In this document: positions 22,501-26,590 of the stretch, in pieces | Position numbering within the stretch: the first letter of the stretch is position 1 | Layout of the letters: each line of letters starts with the position of its first letter | Source: Pseudomonadota bacterium | GTDB taxonomy: Bacteria > Cyanobacteriota > Vampirovibrionia > Obscuribacterales > Obscuribacteraceae | Reading direction: 5' to 3' | NCBI GenBank assembly: GCA_021325555.1 | Contig: JAJPGY010000011.1 | Location: 1 to 43,945, forward strand | Length of the DNA: 43,945 bases | Notes under the pieces: generated by a model | What the model saw: only the letters and a program-made list of their open reading frames with translations | Databases searched by the model: none | Told to the model about the DNA's origin: nothing | Program-made: the position numbers and the translations under genes

Positions 22501-25500
22501 GGTCCGGTGGCGACCAGCGGCGTCGTCAAAGCTACCCAGGTCAGCCTGCAGGCCGGCGGCATTGACAGCACGCTCGATCCCCAGCACCCGTTCGCCATCA
22601 ACCTGGCTGCGAACATCGGCGGCGCCGGCACAAGCAGCGCCACCACAATCACATCGACGGTCGCCGGCAATATCGTGCAGGCTGCAGGACAGGTGCTCGG
22701 CAACACGGTGACCGTGTCGAGCGCGGGCGGCTCCATCGGTCTGGAAAATGGAACCAGCATCGGTGACTACCTGCACGTGACAACGGCCAACCTGACAGCC
22801 ACCACCAGCGGCACCGGCGGGGTCTTCATCGTCAACACCGGCGCCGTCAACCTGGCTGCGTCGTCGGCGGGCGGCAAGTTCTTTGTCCTGTCCAACAGCG
22901 GCATCACCACAAGCGGAGACATCTCCGCCGGCGCCGACGTCCTTCTGCAAGCGGGCGCCTTCACCAACAACGGCGGGCTCACGCTCAACGGCAACATAAG
23001 CGGCTCCAACACCGTCAATTTGAAAGCCGCCGGAGCCGGCGCCATCACCCAGGCATCCGGCAAGCAGATAACCATAAGCGGCGCCGGCGGCGGGTCGCTG
23101 TTCATAACTGCCGGCTCCGGCGCCGTCGGGACCAACAGCGCGCCCATCACCGCAAATCCGACGACCGTGGCGGCGACTGCCATCGGCAACGTGTTCATAA
23201 AGGACACCGCCTCGAGCGCTGTAACCCTGCAAGCCTCGAGCGGCTCCACCTTCCAGCTGCTTTCGGCCGCCCCGCTCACCGTCTCCGGCTCGATTCCCGC
23301 CGCGACGGTTACGCTTCAAACCACCAGCGGTGATTCGGGCATCACGCTCGGAACCAACAGCGCCGCCGCGGTGCTCGGCAAGTCCGGGGCGATCGTGACC
23401 CTCACGACCAGCGGCGCCGGCGCGATTACGGCTGCAACCGGCGCCTCAGGCGCGATCGCCAAAACTCTCAACCTCGTGAGCGCAACCGGCAACATCGGCA
23501 CCAGCTCAACCGCCGGCTTCAATTTTCTGGCAGGAACCATATCCACTCAGACCAGCGGCGACGTCTTCCTGAACAGCGAAGGCTCGGCCTCCACGGCAAT
23601 TGGTTCTTCCACGGCCAATAATTTCAATCTTGCCGCCATCGGCCCGGTGACACAGGCAGCCAGCACGAACGTCCAGGCTCAGAGCCTTGCCATAACAACC
23701 ACCAGGGGCGATATAGGCACCAGCGCGCAGGCGATTACGACATCAGCCTCCACCGTCTCGTTCAGCGGGGCCGCATCGTCGAATGTCTTCCTCCTCGATA
23801 CGCAGACAGCGGGCGTCACGGTCTCGTCGACAGCAACAGGCGCCCTCAAGTCGATCCAAATTTCCGGCACCGGCAACATCACGACAAACAGCAACCTGAC
23901 AGCCAACACAGTGCTGCTGCAGACAACCGCCAACGGCGCGAGCATCACCCTCAACGGCAACCTCGGGATGGCAACGGGCACGACCACCGTTCTCGCCAAC
24001 GGGTCAGGCAGCATCAGCCAGCAGGCAGGCACCATACTTGGGACCACCATCTCTCTGACCAGCGGATCGGGAAGCATCGGCTCGGCGGCAAGTCCCGTTC
24101 AAGTCGGCACCACGAAGCTGTCGGCGCAAACAAGCACCACGGGTGACATCTTCGTTTCGTCGCTCGGACCGCTTACCGTCGCCTCGGCAACCGGGGGCAG
24201 CAGCGGCGAGGTGCAGATTGCGTCCTCCGGCGTCCTCTCGGTTGCCGGCCCGGTTGCCGGCGCCAGCATCGTTCTGCAGGCCATCGGCAACAGCAACCTG
24301 TCGCTGGCCGGCAACGTCGGCACCGCCTCGACATCGTCGGTCACCCTGCTTGCCGACAATAACGGAAGCATCCTGCAAACCAGCGGCACGGTGACGGGAG
24401 CCAACATCACCATGGCCACCGACTTCGGAAACATCGGCACCGCAACAACAGCGATCAAGACCGTGGACAGCGGCACCCTGACGGCGAGGACCGCCAGCCA
24501 GCCCGGGATGACAGGCGGAGTTTTTGTCTCGAACACGGGAGCTGTGAGCCTGGTCGGCTCCAGCGCGGGCTCGGCCTTGAACGTGACAAGCTCCGCCGGC
24601 CTCACCCTCACCAACGATGCCAGCGACAATCCCGCCGTCTCCGTCGGCAACGGCTCGGCACTGCTTATCGCCCAGTCCGGCAATTTAACTGTCCAGTCCG
24701 GCTCCAGCTTAAACATCGTCGGCGGCAACCTGACCCTGCAGGACAACAACACTACCAGCGGCCAGATCCAGATCCAGGCAGGGGCAACGATCAACACCCA
24801 GTCGCTGACTCCCGGGCAGGGGGTGGTCACGGTCACGATCGGGCCGCCACCGGCCTCTCCGGTGAGCGGCCACGCACCACCGGGCGTCACGGTGCAAACC
24901 GCGCAGGGCGGACAGGTCTTTTTCGGCGCCAACGGGATCAGCGCGGGCACCGGCATCACGGTGTCGGCCACGGCGACGAACGTCATATTCAACGGGGGAT
25001 CCCGCAGCAACGCCATCCAGTTGGGCAGCAACTCCAGCATCACGGCCGATCCCCCGCAGTCCATGATCGCGTTGCTGCCCGGCAGCGCCGCCCAGGCGCC
25101 AGCGACGCTGGCGGCCAAGCCGGCACAGGCCGCCCCGGCCGTCAACGGCTTGTGGCAGCCGACCACAGCCGGCCAGGCCGTGGGTGGCGCGCCAGCTTAC
25201 ACTGCTGCCGCCCCCGGCCCGAACACCATCATTCCGACTACAGCGGCAGTGAGCCTGCCTTCCGCCAGCGCCTCCTGCCAGTCCTGCCCGGCAAGCGCAT
25301 CTCGACAAGCGCGAGTCGAGGCCGATGGCAACGACCTCATAGACGCCGACGTGTTCGTGGACAGCGCGGACGAGCCGGCACGCCGTGTCTCCGAGCGACA
25401 ATCAGATCTGCAAGAGATCGCCTACACCGAGCGCGCCGTCCCCGGTGCCACCAGCCTGCTCATGCCGCGGCGAGCGATCGACAAGATGGTAACGGGCGGC

Positions 25501-25929
25501 GTCCTCCACACGGACAGGGGGGCCGTTGTCTTTGTGGTCGATGACGGCACCACGACCGCGATATTCAATCTGCACGACTGCAACCTGGGCGACGTCACCT
25601 TCGCCGCCGGAGACAGACAAGTAACCCTGGCGCCCGGTCAGGCCCTCGTGATCTCCTCCAAACGCGCGGGCTTCGAGAGCCTGAATCCCGTGCGCGCGGC
25701 GGCCTACCGCAACGTTCACGAGTGCAGCCTGCCCGGCAGCTTCACCTGCTACCGCGCCGAGTTCGCGCCGCTTTCGCTCATCACCCACGTGATACCGCTG
25801 CGCGATCTACTGAGCGACAACTCACCGCAAAAGCGCAGATGCCGCGACACCCTGCTGAAGACGGCGGCCATCCTCAACACGCACATGGCGGGCGGTCCGT
25901 ACAGGCGGCTTGCTGCCCACTCGCTTTAG
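7543..25929 (+). CDS. Giant exported beta-helix repeat exoprotein (6,128 residues)
   Basis: The ATG at 7543 has GGAG nine bases upstream and opens a Sec signal peptide (residues 1-33: basic start, hydrophobic core, cut after AARA). An in-frame start at 7381 would bury that signal. The mature protein is rich in Gly, Ser, Thr, Ala and Asn, with very few charged residues, as in FhaB/filamentous-haemagglutinin-like beta-helices. Residues about 806-1150 form a YVTN-type beta-propeller (repeats like PDGSTLYVAN). Nine modules of about 90 residues carry the 'LIVG...GGI...LD.SG' pattern (9375-16460). A second module type (NITQ..G..., GNIG, VF(V/I)..) fills the rest. Two related proline-linked segments (about 20800-21100 and 24780-25070) each contain QVFFG. 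The last 290 residues are globular, with several Cys, and resemble a FecR-like fold. No C-terminal beta-barrel and no adjacent TpsB were seen, so the export route and function (adhesin or surface layer) are unknown. Confidence 0.9.
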   Translation: MKCKYSAEVCRRVFACVMALNFLVWMVSPAARAVNLDLSSTAATMAAPSRVTGSTVVNINVGGQNVQVTQGSLLTPAERVAVYQVLATGHQAIQLGNLGNAVGGSLTIGGNFSQHISGLVIPHGVTAIFNATNAALNLSGNLANSGTLYALSTSHSTTTASISAADITNARGALISTVLPAGGLPGFAGALPDLSLSLTAVHNIINAGVIRSAGSLALNAGGSIVNALPAGAAGPPPVMEAMNAINMTSGAGNIVNSGAISAGTNINLASQATASLLINNLGGTLQAVNGAINVRDALFAGGASSTLSGGDVAARELNLYSGSGTASVNVNNLDALLNVTAGEAHVMTASGTLHLGNMRLSGDPTILDNGGDVQITGDLNFSGQDLSIVASHDILAESGAGVISTNGATAGNILMVAGAQYTNDNTTVTISQGSSTGGKIDLVTGAAITQLSATGTTSGGNIQLVAFHGSDSSSGAILLPAGVTVDASGGAGGTNGTISMIAGAPSGTAIQTGNLSTAGSGSGGQISLANATPTLPNGNVTIDFNSGRVTGGSFAPATTAQGGTIVFAETNASLTSNSVSLLGNSSASNLTVGATTFTTSGQVTATGNVSVAPNTDQNFNVGASGSLIDAASIANISAPNLIIGKAAFTGGITLSSDITLSTGGPQLLTFQTGGNFTANSHALSLGSNNLTIDAGGSATTGAITAGTVNITAGANITAGGSINATSLTMTAGGALTSQGALTTTTGDINLTSAGQMNISGAVTSGGNLGLQTTGSASDILIGNTIKASGTVTASATRDIFAPNQIQATISASGTPWQFLLGATPSKDGSLLYVPDYNLGIVAVISTATNQQVGTISGFSQPQGTALSPDGSTLYVANFQTHSVSVVSLSGTGGSILSSATVSGGAESVALSKDGSRLYVLSDINSSPGTAGQAVFTVYNVSNPATPTLVTSINLGTNLAQTGGVAVNSTGTLAYVSNSGTRNIYVIDLTTNTVKSIIDLSHIGTAQQPQNPMFLAMDPNGTRLYVAEAFLNRSSTLTATGSISIIDTAANSPTFDQLLSNVSLGSGGFNSGARFPQGIAVSATNLEVFAQETYDSVMSSMSTTSSAVTNIATGQGPDGFGSSAFSTIISLQGVPTQATYTSNTINLSGPQNTISVVVKPTIESTSISLTAGRNINVNYDASGGTISAQATSGNVFLGNVGTTASSVGASSASTTSGIFQIGSLGSLTTTGAVKGNTVQLETTANNGAIALGGDVGVAGGTVKLIANGSGNITQSAGSILGSTATLISGSGNLGTGTGTGNALSVSASQVSTLTSGNVFLTSPGAITVAASTAGGTFNLNSGGAISASGTITAGNVVLQAAGDIGGSSSGSAAQLMTGTLAANTSSGSVVVTNGSALTLASSGAPGNFNLTAAGGLTVSGALTAGQLTLATTGSGSVELDAAVQGTNSVSITTAGSGGFIISSSNTLSSTGTISITAASLQINGSINAGATGSVQLIPNANGTRIDVGGSGAGSTFVISSSALASITASELIVGSTTASGGIQLAGALDVSATSGPGVYDLTFENTGAFNAGSNAITLGNRNLTLAAGSTILGQVTGGTGTITLQTDSLTLNSTISASGGTVKVGALTAVPIAVGTAAAGSLSVTSAMLSSITAGTLQIGLHTNTGGITVNSDVNLSAFTNAVFKNAGDIVLGGNITDSTGNLTITASGTGKISDPNGSKTLTASTISLASDQGNIGDSQAMIQINAPSLTVQSTSGSAFIQDAANLNLGASSVGGALNLVVNVASGSFTDSAAVTAGSMSVTADSIAISSSASITTTGTTTFAPFTDAPISIGTGLFVDGSSIARVTAPQLIVGGSALTHTIAISSNIDLTGSNLQQLTFQTAGDYNGGGGTVSITLGSTNLFINAGGNVTAGTINGDGRTITISGNAVTTDQAIADNNGTLSLAADSSFTFTVVPATAGGTVQLSARTDTNPIYVGGTSAPAGVLIDNAKLSTFTASTLTIGSATNSGGIVINANLDLSGSQVGTYVFENTGAFSTTSSSQPHTLTLGANNLTIQAASVDLSGNISGGSTIAIKTNSLTLETGVQINSPGSSVSIDSLVPMPIVIGGPGAGGTLVLGSAILNNITTGTLTIGSTANTGGMTVSLSTTSALPYNLVLNNGGNFSQTSGSLNIGARSLTIDALGTVSTGIIIGSSGSGLTISGAGISLTGNILASTAQLTATGSGTISEAAGKLLSAGTTTLASATGNIGSADTALSLDVNQLGISTTGSAASVFISNDKALTLGQTSVPGSLTVSAAGNLTAGSATNTVTAGTLTLQTTGSNGNVRVSGTTTATAAAGLTIATNGSGALILDSGVTLSATGTTAPISISAASLSLSGSISATGTVTLAPNTSNTGQQISVGGASGPAGSFAITNAALGAITTTGLIVGNSGLTGGVILAGAVDVSGSGAGAYDLTFNNQGTFNGNGQTIALGDRSLTINAGSSVTTGGIAGNNATVSVTGTALTLAGSINLGGASSTATLTTVTGGTGNISDSGTITVAAGSLIQMTTTAGGQLNFASPDTLTVGAGGTIHLVTNNLSLVNTTINATATGTVKIENASASPIQVGGTAATGALTVSSTTLNNITAGTLIVGTTSLGGGITLGADLNVSGSGAGAYNLIFNNSSAINTGAHAITLGASALTINTAGSVTSGAVAGSGTLTISGSSILLNNNITVGQANLTASGSGTITEASGKSLTASSVALTSGTGNIGTQSTPFSLNAGSLTVNSSASAFVANGSALTLAASAVTGTLNVSAAGNLTVSAGTNSVSAANLVLATTAGGGNVEISSSASGSQSVTVTTNGAGALIIDSGASLGSSTAASVSVTSASLSLSGTIESGGSVTLAPNSNVQIAVGGLGPNPGTFRIDDVSLSKVIAPQLIVGTPTNTGGILIAEALDVSGAGVGTYNLIFQNGGVFQGNGQTINLGSQTLTISTTNDVHTPVISGGNTTVTISGGGVDVAGAIDLTGTTSSLSIGTVSGGTGSLSGISTSGSLAANTIALSTGAGTNAPISLGGDIGSSSSTVTINANGSGTITQSGGVVTASGLTLTSGSGAIGNGATQAIAVTTTNLSVNTAGSAFLHSEGSVTLGASSVGGTYQLLSDSSISGNGTIKAGAVIFSATSGNVGQSPTSPLLLSTPAITANSQTASVFLSDATGATLRSATGPVANGALGTFSVVTAGLLTVSDSINAGTLQLSTAGNGSINVAASLNTSGSGSTTLSAAGTGSISLSGNIVVGSINSATSLTTAGTGSITQTGGAVISGVSLGLATGGGNIGSPLNAIQTTLTTAGNLTIAAGGSGSAFVSSTGSISLGASHAGNTLKVTDSGTSALLAVTGAITAPNITLQSLAGTNGISLNSTVGSASSNTTIIANSGNITNVSGSVLGAAVTLTSVSGSIGAATSPATAIATQTGRLSINTGAGSAFVSNTGAVTVSGSAASVFSLTNNGSITTAANIPAADVRLLTNLPAGGTGSSIFMNNSLGTSNGSVTLRASGTGAIVEAPTANFLASTVTLNSTSGSIGSSTAPIRLVSGSVTVNTTGPVFLSASGMLTVTTTGTSLQVGGISAPSVTILLTGTTSATMAPGGVITTPALTLNGAAGAFGTNTTPLKTSAASLSATTTSSNVFVSTTGPVALGTSNVGGTLSVQAAGTISPATASTEITAGSLTLKTSSGSIGAQASAPLTVSTGSLTASASSIFVTSPTALAIGASAASAMFQASAPSITVTGSITAPTLALTATGAGGMSVQAVVGTGTGNTTLSATGGGNIVTTAQGLVAGSTVNLSTSGGAIGSGAGLQTRAATVNLVDTSASPTDANISNTGALNLSSASTWRILNVTASGQLTVKSALNANQITLETTGNSNVVLTATPNVASGTLNPSLLISAGGTGTITEGSGVILGGAGVLTTLQSASGNLGSATAPIRVGGGTGAQIDVTTGGKGNAFVSAASGSLAIGNSSAATLQITTNGSISIAGTVGSSTGTTIITAGGSNAITEGAGGVVQGSRVTLTSGSVSTTGGTGGSIGASDAPISVNASSLTVGTGGASANIFINSTNTNGLTLNNSFAGAGFAGTGTFSLTSAGTISLNGNIVAGSVTLSTASTPSSGIQLGAALIVANTGNINILSGTNGSISQTTSGQLITLGNGGTVVLNGAGGDIGSSTSPVSTSTSFLSVSTSGLGSAFVANSAAGPLTVQAAQAGGTLSITHTGSITFDPNSGTYGDVTGTNIIIKAVTGSDGSITLPRNVTAAGDNASITIVADGSGAITGTATQTGTLTAPTVTLTSSSGDIGGTNPLQTQAGTLIVNTAGTGSVNIQQTGDVTISNSGAGKSFTLIGSGAVQVGNVATFAGDLTIESAAGQLSVLPASGVSASGGNLTLWSTDTANGSILIGAGSNLTASAASPSDPSTGNVYIQVSASAPPPPQINPTTPPPHVVVAGTQTQVFFGQNSITGNLPNNTVTSNSRYVIFDRPASASTPITLNGNVFITASSEPLLTSLDLSNHAVAVFVKSLPGNSGLIVGATGGATGGSATLFPSELAGRLSAVNIPASVKLNLDDFQSTNPIFVVINSSSTTRQMLVNGTLAFGVQSAASTSGNITIQTNQTLPALQVGGTGRITSTDGLSLTANGGILINGPVTAKTLTIATNGGSNASIQLGASVGQPGGTSSAPTTTTLSADGLGNITQTSGSVFGFNVNLSSGGGNIGTSPTKLLNVTSTNLTAVSEVSSTDPGTGSVFISNTSPTGSPTFLGQSLSGSTFWLQTSGSLTTTAQVGAVGTQTFVSNLALIAGSAAATAASITLGASVSGATEVVLVARGTGTISQTGGTIFGGSLLTMSSGTGDLGAAQSPLQISADTLSATTKGNVFVQDAFAGSSGTLTVQGPSSAGATFSVNAAVAGIAVVGSLSASTINLTAGGNIDTSSGTLAAINSVSLQAEGTSLSVIGPINVTAGNGSVNISAPSGPVATSGVVKATQVSLQAGGIDSTLDPQHPFAINLAANIGGAGTSSATTITSTVAGNIVQAAGQVLGNTVTVSSAGGSIGLENGTSIGDYLHVTTANLTATTSGTGGVFIVNTGAVNLAASSAGGKFFVLSNSGITTSGDISAGADVLLQAGAFTNNGGLTLNGNISGSNTVNLKAAGAGAITQASGKQITISGAGGGSLFITAGSGAVGTNSAPITANPTTVAATAIGNVFIKDTASSAVTLQASSGSTFQLLSAAPLTVSGSIPAATVTLQTTSGDSGITLGTNSAAAVLGKSGAIVTLTTSGAGAITAATGASGAIAKTLNLVSATGNIGTSSTAGFNFLAGTISTQTSGDVFLNSEGSASTAIGSSTANNFNLAAIGPVTQAASTNVQAQSLAITTTRGDIGTSAQAITTSASTVSFSGAASSNVFLLDTQTAGVTVSSTATGALKSIQISGTGNITTNSNLTANTVLLQTTANGASITLNGNLGMATGTTTVLANGSGSISQQAGTILGTTISLTSGSGSIGSAASPVQVGTTKLSAQTSTTGDIFVSSLGPLTVASATGGSSGEVQIASSGVLSVAGPVAGASIVLQAIGNSNLSLAGNVGTASTSSVTLLADNNGSILQTSGTVTGANITMATDFGNIGTATTAIKTVDSGTLTARTASQPGMTGGVFVSNTGAVSLVGSSAGSALNVTSSAGLTLTNDASDNPAVSVGNGSALLIAQSGNLTVQSGSSLNIVGGNLTLQDNNTTSGQIQIQAGATINTQSLTPGQGVVTVTIGPPPASPVSGHAPPGVTVQTAQGGQVFFGANGISAGTGITVSATATNVIFNGGSRSNAIQLGSNSSITADPPQSMIALLPGSAAQAPATLAAKPAQAAPAVNGLWQPTTAGQAVGGAPAYTAAAPGPNTIIPTTAAVSLPSASASCQSCPASASRQARVEADGNDLIDADVFVDSADEPARRVSERQSDLQEIAYTERAVPGATSLLMPRRAIDKMVTGGVLHTDRGAVVFVVDDGTTTAIFNLHDCNLGDVTFAAGDRQVTLAPGQALVISSKRAGFESLNPVRAAAYRNVHECSLPGSFTCYRAEFAPLSLITHVIPLRDLLSDNSPQKRRCRDTLLKTAAILNTHMAGGPYRRLAAHSL
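9375..16460 (+). repeat. Nine degenerate ~90-residue modules inside the giant protein
   Basis: Copies begin near 9375, 12031, 12421 (shortened), 13012, 13441, 13841, 14704, 15331 and 16190. The shared pattern is P-I-x-V-G-G, then an S/L-rich strand, I-T-A-x-x-L-I-V-G, G-G-I, L-D-V-S-G, Y-x-L-x-F-x-N-x-G, I-x-L-G and L-T-I. The copies are well diverged at DNA level. No copy was seen after 16460. Confidence 0.75.
9961..10990 (+). other. YVTN beta-propeller domain within the giant protein
   Basis: About 345 residues with repeated blades of the type 'ALSPDGSTLYVAN...VSVVSL' and 'AMDPNGTRLYVAE...ISIIDTA'. Such propellers bind proteins or glycans in surface proteins. Its composition (more charged and aromatic residues) differs from the beta-helix on both sides, as expected for an inserted domain. 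Confidence 0.85.
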
Positions 25930-25932
25930 ATC

Positions 25933-25981
25933 GGGACGGGGCGCCTGAGCGCGCGTCCCGCCCGCTCAGGCGTCCCGTCCC
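25933..25981. terminator. Bidirectional hairpin between giant gene and gmhB
   Basis: Arms 25933-25951 and 25963-25981 pair over 19 bp with one mismatch (a G-U pair in RNA), around an 11-nt loop. The hairpin starts four bases after the giant gene stop, and its right arm covers the last codons of the convergent gmhB, so it can end transcripts from both sides. There is no T-run on either side, so it may act with a factor or as an RNA stabiliser. Confidence 0.75.
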
Positions 25982-26589
25982 GCCCGGCCGATATCCGCAA
26001 TTATCCAGCGCACGGCATCGAGAATGTTGGCGGCCACGTAGTCAGGATCCACCTTCCATTGAAACTCCCCGGACATTACCGCGCGCCCGAAGCCGGTGTT
26101 GACCATGACCGCGTTGATGCCGGCGTTGCGGGCCAGCTCGATGTCCGTGCTCTGGTCACCCACCATGTAGGCCCGCGATCGGTCCAGATCTTCCAACTCG
26201 GCGAAGGCCCGTTCGATTAGCCCGGTGGCCGGCTTGCGGCACGTGCATTTGATGGCATATTCCGGAACGCTGCCCTGGGCATGGTGCGGGCAGTAATAAA
26301 GCGCGTCCAGCCTGGCGCCCTGCTCGGCAAGCAGGCTGGCAAGGCGCTGGTTAAGCGCCCGCACGTGCGACTCAGGATAAAAGCCTCGCGCCGGTCCGGA
26401 TTGATTGGTGACCAGCACTGCGGCCAGCCCTGCCTTGTTGAGGGCCGTCACCGCCTGCGCCGCTTCCGGCAGGAGGACCAGATCGTTGACATCATATATA
26501 TAGCCCACCTCGACATTGAGCGTGCCGTCGCGATCCAGAAAGACGACTGGACGGCGGTATGGACGGCGTTGGCAACTGGCTTCGCTCAT
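25966..26589 (-). CDS. gmhB: D,D-heptose 1,7-bisphosphate phosphatase (GmhB), HAD family
   Basis: The protein has 207 residues. HAD motif I (FLDRDGT, D19 and D21), motif II (VTNQSG, 60-65) and motif IV (GDQSTDIELA) are present. The family's zinc loop is complete: C100-P-H102 and C115-T-C117, with the same spacing as in E. coli GmhB. It removes the 7-phosphate from heptose 1,7-bisphosphate, the step between HddA and HddC. That places it in the same pathway as the operon at 171-3327, over 22 kb away. The ATG at 26589 is one base past the stop of the upstream membrane gene, so the two are co-translated. It is last in a five-gene operon. Confidence 0.93.
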   Translation of the reverse strand: MSEASCQRRPYRRPVVFLDRDGTLNVEVGYIYDVNDLVLLPEAAQAVTALNKAGLAAVLVTNQSGPARGFYPESHVRALNQRLASLLAEQGARLDALYYCPHHAQGSVPEYAIKCTCRKPATGLIERAFAELEDLDRSRAYMVGDQSTDIELARNAGINAVMVNTGFGRAVMSGEFQWKVDPDYVAANILDAVRWIIADIGRAGRDA

Positions 26590-26590
26590 A

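Noticed and set aside
8833..24077. Many long open frames on the minus strand inside the giant gene (up to 459 codons).
   Set aside because: They mirror the Gly/Ser/Thr/Ala-rich plus-strand codons, have Val/Pro/Leu-rich composition with no motifs, and lack ribosome sites. They are shadows.
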